Assembly: GCF_036880985.1 (NCBI RefSeq)
Contig: NZ_JBAJNO010000008.1
Location: 1,178,001-1,242,000, forward strand
DNA from: Limibacter armeniacum
GTDB lineage: Bacteria > Bacteroidota > Bacteroidia > Cytophagales > Flammeovirgaceae
Length of the DNA: 64,000 nt
Direction: 5' to 3'
The translations under genes were made by a program, and so were the position numbers. The notes beneath the pieces were generated by a model that saw only the letters and a list, made by a program, of their open reading frames with translations, searched no databases and was not told the DNA's origin. Positions within the stretch are counted from its first letter, which is position 1, and each line of letters starts with the position of its first letter. Shown one piece after another: positions 18,973 to 28,300 of this stretch.

Positions 18973-19806
18973 TTATTTGCGAAAAAATTTTGATTTAGCG
19001 GCATCTTCTACTAATTCTTCTGCAACTTCTTTCCCTAAGTACTTGTCAATCAGTGAGTGTGCTACGTAAATTAATGGGGTGGTAAGTACGGCAATAGCAA
19101 ATTTATAGATATAGTTAATGATGCCTACAGCCATAACCATCTTAAAGCTCCAGTTGCCCAAGAAGTAGAATGCAATGGTCAGTACAACAAAGCTATCGAT
19201 AAGTTGAGAAACCAATGTAGATCCCGTAGCCCTCAGCCAGATTTTAGAACTGCCGGTCAATTTTCGAAACCATTGGAAGGTGAACACATCTACCATTTGA
19301 CCTACCAGAAAGGCAATCAATGAACCTATAATAATATTGAGTCCTTGTGTGAATACCTTATAGAAGGCTTCATTCATGTTAAAAGGGTTGCCTTGGCTAT
19401 CAGTGGCATTGACATCCAACCAGAATTGGGCAGGTGGTAAGTGGGTGACGCACCATAAAACAATAAAGGCATAGGCAATAAAGCCAACTGTGAGGAATGA
19501 GATTTTTCGGACACCTTCCTTGCCGAAATATTCATTAATGATATCAGTTGTGATAAAAACGACAGGCCAAAGCACGACACCGGCACTCAAGTTAAAATCA
19601 AGGACAAAATCCTTAAGCAAGTGAATTTGTGCAGGAGCAGTGCCGATAAGGGCTTCCAATGAAAAAATCTTGGAACCGATTATTTCAGCCAATAATGCAT
19701 TGGTCAGGAATATACAAGTAAGCACAATATAGAGCGTACGTTTTCTTTTTTCGCTTTTTGTGGCTGTTGCCATAGTGTTTTCTTGCTCAGTGAGTAGCTT
19801 TGTCAT
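18973..19806 (-). CDS. Queuosine precursor transporter (YhhQ/VUT family)
   Basis: 277 aa, six to seven transmembrane segments. Family motifs are visible: NALLAEIIGSKIF near the start, VVFITTDIINEYFG, ASLIAFLVGQM-type helix (IGSLIAFLVGQMVDVFTFQWF), TLVSQLIDSFVV. Such proteins import 7-deazaguanine queuosine precursors. The ATG at 19773 (MATATK) is an alternative start 33 bases in. A preQ1 riboswitch was looked for upstream and not found. Stand-alone gene, divergent from the aminotransferase. Confidence 0.87.
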   Translation of the reverse strand: MTKLLTEQENTMATATKSEKRKRTLYIVLTCIFLTNALLAEIIGSKIFSLEALIGTAPAQIHLLKDFVLDFNLSAGVVLWPVVFITTDIINEYFGKEGVRKISFLTVGFIAYAFIVLWCVTHLPPAQFWLDVNATDSQGNPFNMNEAFYKVFTQGLNIIIGSLIAFLVGQMVDVFTFQWFRKLTGSSKIWLRATGSTLVSQLIDSFVVLTIAFYFLGNWSFKMVMAVGIINYIYKFAIAVLTTPLIYVAHSLIDKYLGKEVAEELVEDAAKSKFFRK

Positions 19807-19907
19807 GAAAAAATTCTGAATTATTAGAGATGTAAGATTTTTCCGAATAATAATAAATTTATTGTGAATGGTTGAACAACGGTTAAATCAAGCCAGTTGT
19901 TTAACTT

Positions 19908-19915
19908 TACTTTTG
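19908..19915 (+). promoter_or_regulatory. Candidate -7 promoter element that decides the aminotransferase start
   Basis: TACTTTTG matches TAnnTTTG. It lies inside the longer possible reading frame from 19868 but 24 bases before the ATG at 19940, which supports the shorter start. Confidence 0.35.
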
Positions 19916-19939
19916 CATTTTATACTGAATTCTGTTCTA

Positions 19940-21004
19940 ATGATATCATTTTACCCCGGACCTTCGAAGGTTTACCCAGAATTAAAGCATTTTATGATGG
20001 AGGCAATGGACAGTGGCATTCTGTCTGTTAACCACCGAAGCCCTGAGTTTGTGGAGATGTGCCGCAAAACGGTTTCCCTGCTTAAGCAGAAATTGGATAT
20101 TCCATCAAATTATTCGGTCTATTTCACATCTTCAGCAACGGAATGTTGGGAAATCTTGACGGAGTCTTTTATCGATCAGCGGAGTTTGCATGTATACAGT
20201 GGCGCTTTTGGTGAAAAGTGGATGAACTATCGAAAAAAGCTTACTGATAAAGGGATGACAGAAGGGCTTTCATTTCCTTTCCATAGAGAGATAGGTATCA
20301 ATAAGTTGCTCTCAGGTTCGGGTAAGGATTATGATATACTCTGCTTGACGAGTAATGAGACATCTAATGCGACCAAGGTAAGCAGTAAAACGATACATGA
20401 TATTCATAAGCGTTTCAAAGATGCTTTGGTAATGGTGGATGCTACTTCATCTATGGCAGGTGTAGTACATGATTGGATTAGTGCAGATGTGTGGTTTGCT
20501 TCTGTACAGAAGTGTTTTGGTTTGCCGGCAGGTTTGGCAGTGATGGTATGCTCTCCTAAGGCAGTTGCAAAAGCTAGGTCATTAAACCATAACTTGCATT
20601 ATAACAGTTTGGCTTTTATTGATGAGCAAATGCAGAATTACCAGACTACCTATACACCTAATGTCCTTAATATCTACTTGTTGATGCGTGTGATGGAGAT
20701 GCGACCACATATCAAGGAGGTGAGTAAACGGACAAAGATGAGAATGCAACTGATCAACCATTCATTGACTAATGCAGGCTTTGAACTGCTAGTGCCTTAC
20801 ACAAAGCTAAGGTCAGATACAGTGACTGCCGTAAAAGCATCAGTAGATCGGGTTACAGAAGTGAAAGCCAAGGCAAAAGCAGAAGGATTTATGCTGGGCA
20901 ATGGGTATGGTCATTGGAAACCAAGTACATTTCGGGTTGCTAACTTTCCTGCAATATCCGATAGGGAAGTAGATGATTTACTTGCTTTCATGAAGACGGT
21001 ATAA
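19940..21004 (+). CDS. Class V aminotransferase (phosphoserine aminotransferase-like)
   Basis: About 354 aa from the ATG at 19940 (ISFYPGPSKVYPEL), which places the conserved N-terminal (Y/F)PGPS motif at the start as in relatives; an upstream ATG at 19868 would add 24 residues without family resemblance. PLP features: SSATECWEI for phosphate, VDATSSMAG for ring stacking, and the Schiff-base Lys in WFASVQKCFGLPAG. It probably transaminates serine, phosphoserine or alanine/glyoxylate. No serA neighbour, so assignment as SerC is uncertain. Confidence 0.83.
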   Translation: MISFYPGPSKVYPELKHFMMEAMDSGILSVNHRSPEFVEMCRKTVSLLKQKLDIPSNYSVYFTSSATECWEILTESFIDQRSLHVYSGAFGEKWMNYRKKLTDKGMTEGLSFPFHREIGINKLLSGSGKDYDILCLTSNETSNATKVSSKTIHDIHKRFKDALVMVDATSSMAGVVHDWISADVWFASVQKCFGLPAGLAVMVCSPKAVAKARSLNHNLHYNSLAFIDEQMQNYQTTYTPNVLNIYLLMRVMEMRPHIKEVSKRTKMRMQLINHSLTNAGFELLVPYTKLRSDTVTAVKASVDRVTEVKAKAKAEGFMLGNGYGHWKPSTFRVANFPAISDREVDDLLAFMKTV

Positions 21005-21361
21005 CTCCAATTGTAACCAAGTGTTACTTCTATGTAAATTTTTAGGAATCTATTAATAAAATATTGATCTATTTATAGTCTTGATAATTAGTGAGATATT
21101 TATCTTATGTTGAAAAATATGTAGCTTTTGTAGAAGGATTATCTACAGGAGAAATAGGATAGAACAAGTGTTTTTTTTGAATTTAAGTGGCAGGATAGTA
21201 CCTTTACGTTTGAAAAGCTTAAAAATTGGGTTGCGAATAGTGACTGTAAAATATTTGACTGCTTTCGTTGTCGAAGTTTGCTTAAACACATTTATTCGCA
21301 GTTTGAAATGAATTAAAGTTTTCAAAATAGTTCTTTCTTTTTATTAACAAAAATTCATTCA
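21005..21361. other. 357-bp AT-rich intergenic region
   Basis: Spacer upstream of the TonB-like gene. No gene, strong hairpin or complete promoter could be supported; T-rich runs near 21170 are not preceded by a stem. Confidence 0.4.
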
Positions 21362-22189
21362 ATGATTCACGTACTGCACACACTCGGAATTTGGGGTACC
21401 GTGATTGCTTTTTTTGCATTGGTTATTGGATTGATTTTCCTGTTTAAGTTTATCATTACTAAATCAGGAAGTGACATTCTGAACCAAAAGAAAGAGGCAA
21501 GGGATGCTTCTAATGTACTTGTTAAAAAGTACAATGATGTCGATGTGTCCAAGTACTCTTCCATGTTTGGTCTGATTGGTTTGTCTCTAAGTTTGCTGGT
21601 TATGCTAGTAGCGTTTGAGTACCCAAGCTTTGATGAGACTAAACTGGTTGATTTGGGTACAGTTGACCTTACTGAAGAAGAGGTACTGGAAGTCCCTCCG
21701 ACTGAACAGAAGCCGCCTCCCCCACCACAAGTAAAGACTCCTACGATCGTTACAGTTCCTGATGAGGAAAAGATCGAGGATCAAATGGAGATCGACTTCA
21801 TGGAAGAATTTGACGAAGAAATGGTCGTTGAAGAACTTCCGGAAGAAACCGCTGTAGAAGAGGTTGTTGAAGATGAGATCTTCGAAATCGTGGAGGAAAA
21901 TGCTAGCCCTAAGGGTGGTATGGGTACCTTCCTTAAGTGGGTAGGTAAAAATATCAGATACCCTAGCCAGGCAAAACGTATGGGTGTTGAAGGTAAAGTA
22001 TACGTACAATTCGTCGTTGACAAAGACGGTACACTTACTGACATTAAAGTAGTAAGAGGTATTGGCGCTGGATGTGACGAAGAAGCGGTACGCGTACTTC
22101 AAAAAGCACCTAAATGGACTCCAGGTAGACAAAGGGGTAGACCAGTTAAGCAGAGAATGGTACTTCCAATCTCATTCAAACTGGGATAA
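21362..22189 (+). CDS. TonB-family energy transducer with two N-terminal membrane segments
   Basis: 275 aa. TM1 about 10-32 and TM2 about 68-86 are separated by a charged loop (NQKKEARDASNVLVKKY). Then come a periplasmic Pro-rich/acidic linker (EQKPPPPPQVKTP, long Glu runs) and a C-terminal TonB domain at about 190-275 (WVGKNIRYPSQAKRMGVEGKVYVQFVVDKDG ... LPISFKLG). TonB domains contact TonB-dependent outer membrane receptors. Typical TonB has one membrane helix, so this is a variant architecture. A strong terminator follows directly. Confidence 0.85.
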   Translation: MIHVLHTLGIWGTVIAFFALVIGLIFLFKFIITKSGSDILNQKKEARDASNVLVKKYNDVDVSKYSSMFGLIGLSLSLLVMLVAFEYPSFDETKLVDLGTVDLTEEEVLEVPPTEQKPPPPPQVKTPTIVTVPDEEKIEDQMEIDFMEEFDEEMVVEELPEETAVEEVVEDEIFEIVEENASPKGGMGTFLKWVGKNIRYPSQAKRMGVEGKVYVQFVVDKDGTLTDIKVVRGIGAGCDEEAVRVLQKAPKWTPGRQRGRPVKQRMVLPISFKLG

Positions 22190-22211
22190 GCTTAACATTT
22201 AATATGTAAAG

Positions 22212-22244
22212 AAGCCTGACACAAATTGTGTCAGGCTTTTTTTA
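22212..22244 (+). terminator. Intrinsic terminator
   Basis: 11-bp stem AAGCCTGACAC / GTGTCAGGCTT (22212-22222, 22228-22238) followed by a T-run, just after the TonB-like gene. Confidence 0.9.
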
Positions 22245-22397
22245 TGTCGAAATTTGAATGTATTGAGTAATAATTGCATTATAGAAGGGGTGTATCGACA
22301 TTTTCTTTTGTAAATAGTAGGAATATGGTCTTAAAATTGAGATTCCTCTAAAGCAAAAGTAAATTCCCGATTAGGTAACCGAGTCATCAGACCAACA

Positions 22398-24299
22398 ATG
22401 AAAAAAGGACAATTCTTCAGACGTATTAATCTCTATCTGCTTATATGTTTCTTCTCATTACTGTCAGTAAATACTGCTTCCGCTCAGGATGGGTATGAGA
22501 AAGATTATTATATGTTTCCAATCAGGCCCCATCAGCTAAATTATTTTGCTGGGACAATGGGTGAGTTGAGAGGAAGGCACTTTCATGGCGGGCTTGATGT
22601 GAAGACTGGTGGAGCGGTTGGGCTGCCAATTCATGCAGCAGCAGATGGTCATATATTCAGGGTTAGAGTTTCTCCTACAGGGTATGGAAATGCCGTGTAT
22701 ATCAAGCATGCAAACGGTCAATTTACTGTTTATGCCCACCTGCAACGTTTTAATGAGGAGCTTGCAGACTTCGTATTGAACTCTCAGTACAGCAAGCAGT
22801 CTTTTACTGTAGACCTTTACCCAGAAGCAGGGAGGTTCACCTTTAAGAAAGGAGATGTGATAGGGTTTTCAGGAAACTCAGGGTCTTCAAGTGGACCTCA
22901 CCTTCACTTTGAGGTGCGAGACTCGGTAGAACGACCGATGAACCCTGTCAAGTTTGGGTTTACGGAAGTCAAAGACAATATCCCTCCATCTGTTCGTGCA
23001 ATTACCTTGAAGCCATTGGACATTGAGAGTAGGGTAGAAGGTCGTTTTGAAGGAGAAGAGTATAGTGCCTATAAATCCGGAAGTGTATTCAAGTTAAAAA
23101 GAAGGGTAAAAGCATATGGTCGGGTAGGTATTGAGATCGATTGTTACGATCAAGCAAATGGTACCTATAATAAGTATGGTATCAATAAGATAGAGCTGTA
23201 TGTAGATGGTCAGAAGCGCTATGAACATATTATTGACCGTATACCGTTTGATGATAACCATTATATCAATGCGTACATTGATTATGAGAAGTATGTAAAG
23301 CGCCGAAGAAGGTTCCAGCGTCTGTACAAGACAGAAGGTAATAAGCTTCCAATTTATCCTGAAGATGCATTGGATGGGTGGCTCAATCTGAAGGATGGAG
23401 AACAGAAGACAGTAACACTTAAACTATGGGACAGCTTTGGGAACATGGGAGAGTTGGAGTTTGAACTGGAAGGTACTGTTGGACACCCTCAGATTTCTAG
23501 CCGTTACTTGCCGGAGAAAATGCATATTACAGGTAATACACTTGAAGTAGCTTTTGACTCGTTGACATCAGGTGAAAATGCTTCAGTGATTTTGCCTTTT
23601 AAGAAAGTAGAGATTTCTCCTGCTTATAGAGTGAATAACCGCAATGTGTACCTTTGGGATTTACGCAATGGCTTGCCTGTTAGTGTAACAGCAGGTTCTC
23701 AGCATCGTATTCCTGACTTAAAAATCATGATTCCTTCAGGGTATGATTTTACTTATTATGACTCAGCTGCTGAGCTTCACTTTACAGAAGAGTCCCTTTA
23801 TGATACGTTATTCCTGCAAATGCAACGACAAGGTGACACTTTAGAGATAGGAAGTGAATATGTCCCATTAAAGGGAAGGTTCAGTGTTGTGTTTGCGCCT
23901 AAAGGCAAGATTGAAGACAAGGAGAAAGTAAGGGTATATCAGCTTGAGAAAAATGGCAAGTTATCTTTTGTTGGAGGAGAATGGGTAGGTAACCAAATCA
24001 AGTTCAGCACTAGGTCATTTGGTACATTTGTACTAGCAGAAGATAGAACACCTCCTTCTGTAAGGCCTTTAAGAGTAAATCAAAAAAATATCGTGAGGTT
24101 TAAAGTGGATGACAAGGATTCTGGTATCCAAAATATTGAAGCTAGACTTAATGGGAAGTACCTCTTGATGCATTATGACCCGAAGTATGACCTGATTTAC
24201 TCAGAGCGTCAGGATAAATCAGCGCCTTTGAAAGGGAAATTCAAGTTGGTAGTTACTGATGAAGTAGGAAACAAGACGGAATTCCTGAGAGAATATTAA
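22398..24299 (+). CDS. Secreted M23 (LytM) family zinc peptidase with Ig-like tail
   Basis: 633 aa. Signal peptide 1-29 (ends ASAQ). LytM domain about 50-190 with a full zinc site: H63 and D67 (HGGLD), H114 (YAHL) context, and H168/H170 (PHLHFE), so it should be catalytically active against peptidoglycan cross-links. The region 200-633 is beta-rich, with segments such as FGNMGELEFELEGTVG and DRTPPSVRPL reminiscent of Ig-like folds. Likely a periplasmic cell-wall endopeptidase. Closed by a strong terminator. Confidence 0.87.
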   Translation: MKKGQFFRRINLYLLICFFSLLSVNTASAQDGYEKDYYMFPIRPHQLNYFAGTMGELRGRHFHGGLDVKTGGAVGLPIHAAADGHIFRVRVSPTGYGNAVYIKHANGQFTVYAHLQRFNEELADFVLNSQYSKQSFTVDLYPEAGRFTFKKGDVIGFSGNSGSSSGPHLHFEVRDSVERPMNPVKFGFTEVKDNIPPSVRAITLKPLDIESRVEGRFEGEEYSAYKSGSVFKLKRRVKAYGRVGIEIDCYDQANGTYNKYGINKIELYVDGQKRYEHIIDRIPFDDNHYINAYIDYEKYVKRRRRFQRLYKTEGNKLPIYPEDALDGWLNLKDGEQKTVTLKLWDSFGNMGELEFELEGTVGHPQISSRYLPEKMHITGNTLEVAFDSLTSGENASVILPFKKVEISPAYRVNNRNVYLWDLRNGLPVSVTAGSQHRIPDLKIMIPSGYDFTYYDSAAELHFTEESLYDTLFLQMQRQGDTLEIGSEYVPLKGRFSVVFAPKGKIEDKEKVRVYQLEKNGKLSFVGGEWVGNQIKFSTRSFGTFVLAEDRTPPSVRPLRVNQKNIVRFKVDDKDSGIQNIEARLNGKYLLMHYDPKYDLIYSERQDKSAPLKGKFKLVVTDEVGNKTEFLREY

Positions 24300-24303
24300 A
24301 ATT

Positions 24304-24331
24304 AAAAAAGCCACTTAAAAGTGGCTTTTTT
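24304..24331. terminator. Bidirectional intrinsic terminator
   Basis: GCCACTT / AAGTGGC stem (24310-24316, 24319-24325) flanked by A- and T-runs between convergent genes. Confidence 0.8.
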
Positions 24332-24333
24332 AA

Positions 24334-25053
24334 TTATCTCCCTGAAGCTGAAAACTCTTCTATATAGTAGATCTTATCATCTTTAAAGAGGTTAAAGCTC
24401 AGTGAGAAGTAAAATACGTTTACATCAAGGTCTTTATAGCTAAGGTTTGTTCGGGACATCAGCTTATTGTAGTCGTTACTGAAGAAGTCACTGACATAAT
24501 ATTTGAACTTGATATTGGTACCATGAGGAAAGTTCAAGCCAACAAAAAAGCTATGCGTGAAAGTGTCAACTCGGTCTGAGAACCAAACATTGAACTTGTC
24601 TTTCTTGTCTTCGTTGACGAAGGTCTTTTCTTTATAATGTATAGGTAGCTCAATTTCATATCCACCATAGATAAAAAAGCCATCAAGTTTGCCAATCTTA
24701 ATTCCAATAGGAACCCCAAGGTTATAGGTTCTTACTTTTTTGCGAATGTCATTATCCTGTTGGATATCTGTGGCTTCTCTCAAATCATCAGGTACATCGA
24801 AGATAAATCCAATATTACGGATAGAAAGCCCTCCAAAGAAACCTAGGTATGGATTGGAGTCAAAGTTGGCAACAACCTGTGCATTAAAGAATCCGGAGAA
24901 ACGTACTACCTGACCATCTTCTTCTTCACCAATATTGAGGTCAGGAATTGAGAAAATAAGCTCTCCGCTTGAAGTAGTATAGAATTTACTACTCTGGGCA
25001 GACACCGAAAGTGATAGGGTTAAAAGAATAAGGGTTTGAAAAATCCATTTCAT
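24334..25053 (-). CDS. Predicted outer-membrane beta-barrel protein, unknown function
   Basis: 239 aa with a signal peptide (VSAQSSK). The mature part alternates hydrophobic and polar residues with paired aromatic strands (GFFNAQVVANF, NPYLGFFGGLSIRNIGF, GFFIYGGYEIELPIHY, VFYFSLSFNLF), which suggests an eight- to ten-stranded barrel of the OmpX/opacity-porin style. No specific family was recognised. Downstream end shares a bidirectional terminator with the M23 gene. Confidence 0.6.
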   Translation of the reverse strand: MKWIFQTLILLTLSLSVSAQSSKFYTTSSGELIFSIPDLNIGEEEDGQVVRFSGFFNAQVVANFDSNPYLGFFGGLSIRNIGFIFDVPDDLREATDIQQDNDIRKKVRTYNLGVPIGIKIGKLDGFFIYGGYEIELPIHYKEKTFVNEDKKDKFNVWFSDRVDTFTHSFFVGLNFPHGTNIKFKYYVSDFFSNDYNKLMSRTNLSYKDLDVNVFYFSLSFNLFKDDKIYYIEEFSASGR

Positions 25054-25315
25054 GGTGTGGAAAGTTAGTGGGTTATATTTCTGGGGAATTGTTCCTGATT
25101 AATTTAGGGAATTCACTTTGTAGACAAAGAGTGCTTTAGATATAAAAGGGAATAATTGAAAGTATTGACAAAAATAAATTACAGAGAGGATTGTGACTAT
25201 ATTTTGCACCACTTTTTGAAATACCTTACACCTAGCAAATTTACCTTAATATTGTAAGCGCAATAGACTTGAACATTCAGTAGGTTTAGTTTCAACCATT
25301 CTAAACCATGCTTAA

Positions 25316-28300
25316 ATGAAAAAGTCATTATACCTACTTCTGTACTATTTTATAACTACCTTTTTTATCCCCCCTTTATTATTCTCACAATCACCTACTC
25401 AATATTATAAGGGTAAGAAAATAGTAGCCAACAGTATTTTGGTTTTTGAAGAGAGTGCTGTTATTCAACAAGCTATATCTAAGAAAAAACCGAATTCGAG
25501 TATTTTGGATCAATTAAATTTACCAGCAAATGTAACATTGTCCAAAAAGTTTAAACATAACCAAGTTGAGCAATGGGATATTCAGGAAGGTGACATGACC
25601 ACACTACTAGAGACACTCAATGCACAACCTGGTATCAAGGCATTTCCAAACTATATATTTCAATTGGAAGAGGAGGAGACTACTCCGTTGGTGATAGGTA
25701 GCAACACAACCCTAAGTACGGATGATGCCTATTTAAGCCTCCAATGGGCATTGAATAATGATGGAACTTTTGCAAGTGGTGGTGCAACAGCAGGAGCGGA
25801 TATAGAGGCTTTTAACGCTTGGAATATCACGACAGGCAGTGAAGATTTGGTAGTAGTGGTAATGGATGACGGTGTTGATGTATCACACCAGGATTTGAAA
25901 GAGAACATTTGGGTAAATCCAGGGGAGGACCTTGATGGCAGTGGAGAAATAGAAGCTGATGAAGTAAATGGAATAGATGATGATGGAAATGGATATGTAG
26001 ATGATTTTTATGGGTGGAGTCCCGCATATAATGATAACAGGACCTTTTCTTCAGGTAGGTCTCATGGAACCCATGTAGCAGGCATTATTGGGGCAGTGAG
26101 CAATAATGGTGTAGGGATTTCTGGTGTTGCTCAGCATGTGAAAATGCTATCAGTGATGATCTTTGATGCTAACGGTTCGGCAACCAGTGCTGATATCATT
26201 GAGGCATATGACTATATAAGTACATTGCTGGACAGCGGAATCAATATTGTAGCTGTCAATCAGTCATGGGGAGGTAGTATGTATTTCAGTAATTCTACCC
26301 TTACATCGTTTATTGAGCTAATGACAGGTTATGCATTGGATCATGATGAGCATGAAGCTGTTTGGGTAATTGCAGCAGGTAATTCTGGATTAGATAGGGA
26401 TAACCAGAGTTATTATTCATATCCGGTCAATATAAATGCGCCAAACATTATCACCGTAGGCAGCTCAACCTATATAGAGTCACTTTCTGGTTTTTCTGAT
26501 TTTGGGTTGGCGAATGTCGATTTAGCAGCTCCGGGGCATTCAATTCTTTCAACAATACCTGCTGACTCATATGGGTACAAAAGTGGGACGTCTATGGCAG
26601 CTCCAACAGTGACAGGTGCTTATGTGTTAGGGAAGTCCTACTTTGGTAATGAAAATCATTATGCTATGATTTCACGGATATTGGCTTCTACCGAAAAGTT
26701 TTCAGCCTATTCGGTTTTAGGAGAAGGAGGACGACTGAATGCTTATGCTATGCTTTCACCCACAGATGCTGGATTAGGAACAGGTCTTTTGGCAAGTCAT
26801 ACAACAGAAAAATTTCTGTATAACATTGCAGATACAGATAGTAGGCAAACGGTGGGTTTTATCAATAATACAGGGGCTACAATTACCTTATCAGATATTG
26901 AAATCAATGGGGCAGGAGCATCGGCTTTTTCATTAGGGAAGCCTTTTAGTACGCAAACAATTTCAGCAGGAGAGGCTTTTGGTATTCCGGTTACCTTTTT
27001 AGCGTCAAATGGCATTCAGTCATATGAGGCTACTTTGACATTTATCACATCTGCAGGAGATCTATCTATTACATTGAATGGAGAGATGCAAAAGGGTCAC
27101 CCTGAATTGACACTTTTAGATATAGTCAAAGAAGAAGGTAATATAGCTCAAGGAGATACTGTCGATTTAGCTTATTCAATTCAGAATACAGGCAGTGATA
27201 CATTGGCTTTTACCATTGTTAATTCTCTGTTGCAATACAACGAAGAGCTTACTGAGAAGGTAAGTAATAAAGCGACTTTTGATGCAGCAGCCAACGTAGG
27301 TATATTGTCTACTGACCAAAGTGCAGATATACTATTGATTCAATCTATATTGTCACAGACACAAGCACTTTCTACTTCACCAACAAAAGTTACAACCTTA
27401 GAGTCGACGGAATTATATCTGGAGGACTTTGATAATAGCGATTTGTCAAGTTGGACTTTTGAAGCTTATGGAATGGATGCAGGAGAAGGGCAGACATGGA
27501 GTGTTCGTTCTTTAGGTGCTGATGACTCAGCGCTAGTAGTTGGAAGTTTTGAGGAAGGATACCAAAACAATACAATCGCAATAGCAGTGGCTCCGACATT
27601 TGATTTGTCATCAATAGTTACAGCAGCGGATACATCCATATACATGGAATTTGATTATAGCACAGCACTTCAACATCAATGGGACTATCTGACAGTATTG
27701 GTATATATTGATGGAAACTTTTATGGCTATTATGGATTGACGGATTATGATCTGATAGCTGATAGTAAAGCGTACCACACTTTTGTTGATATCAGTGAGT
27801 TGTTAGGAAACACCAATGTGTCATTTCAGTTTCTTTTTGCTTCCGATGGTAATACAGTAGGAGGATGGGGCGCTATGATTGATAACTTTAAAATTACTGA
27901 AAGACCAAAGTTAGCTACTCAAAATATTTTTGCTGACAGTCTTAATACTAGTGAAAGTGTACCAATCGAAATGAGCATACGTACCGCTCAATTAGAAGAA
28001 GGGAACTATCAGTTTTACAATGCCATTTACTCCAACACTAAGGGTGGTGACTGGACTCCAGAAATGTTTAGTTACACATTTGATGTAGCCAATGCGGATT
28101 TAAGCCTTTCAGTGGATAGTCTTTACTTAGGGGGATTTCAAAAAAGTATAAGGTCCATCCGAGATTCAGTAAAACTAATCAATGGAGGTAATAATACATA
28201 CAGCATAGAAGCGACAGGAGCATTGCTTAAGCAGTTTAGTGAAAATGAATTGGAGGAAGTATCACTTTTAGCTTCACCTTTTACATTGGAAAACACTGTA

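Noticed and set aside
19807-19939. preQ1 riboswitch before the queuosine-precursor transporter gene
   Set aside because: The leader is short and AT-rich with no H-type pseudoknot or conserved core.
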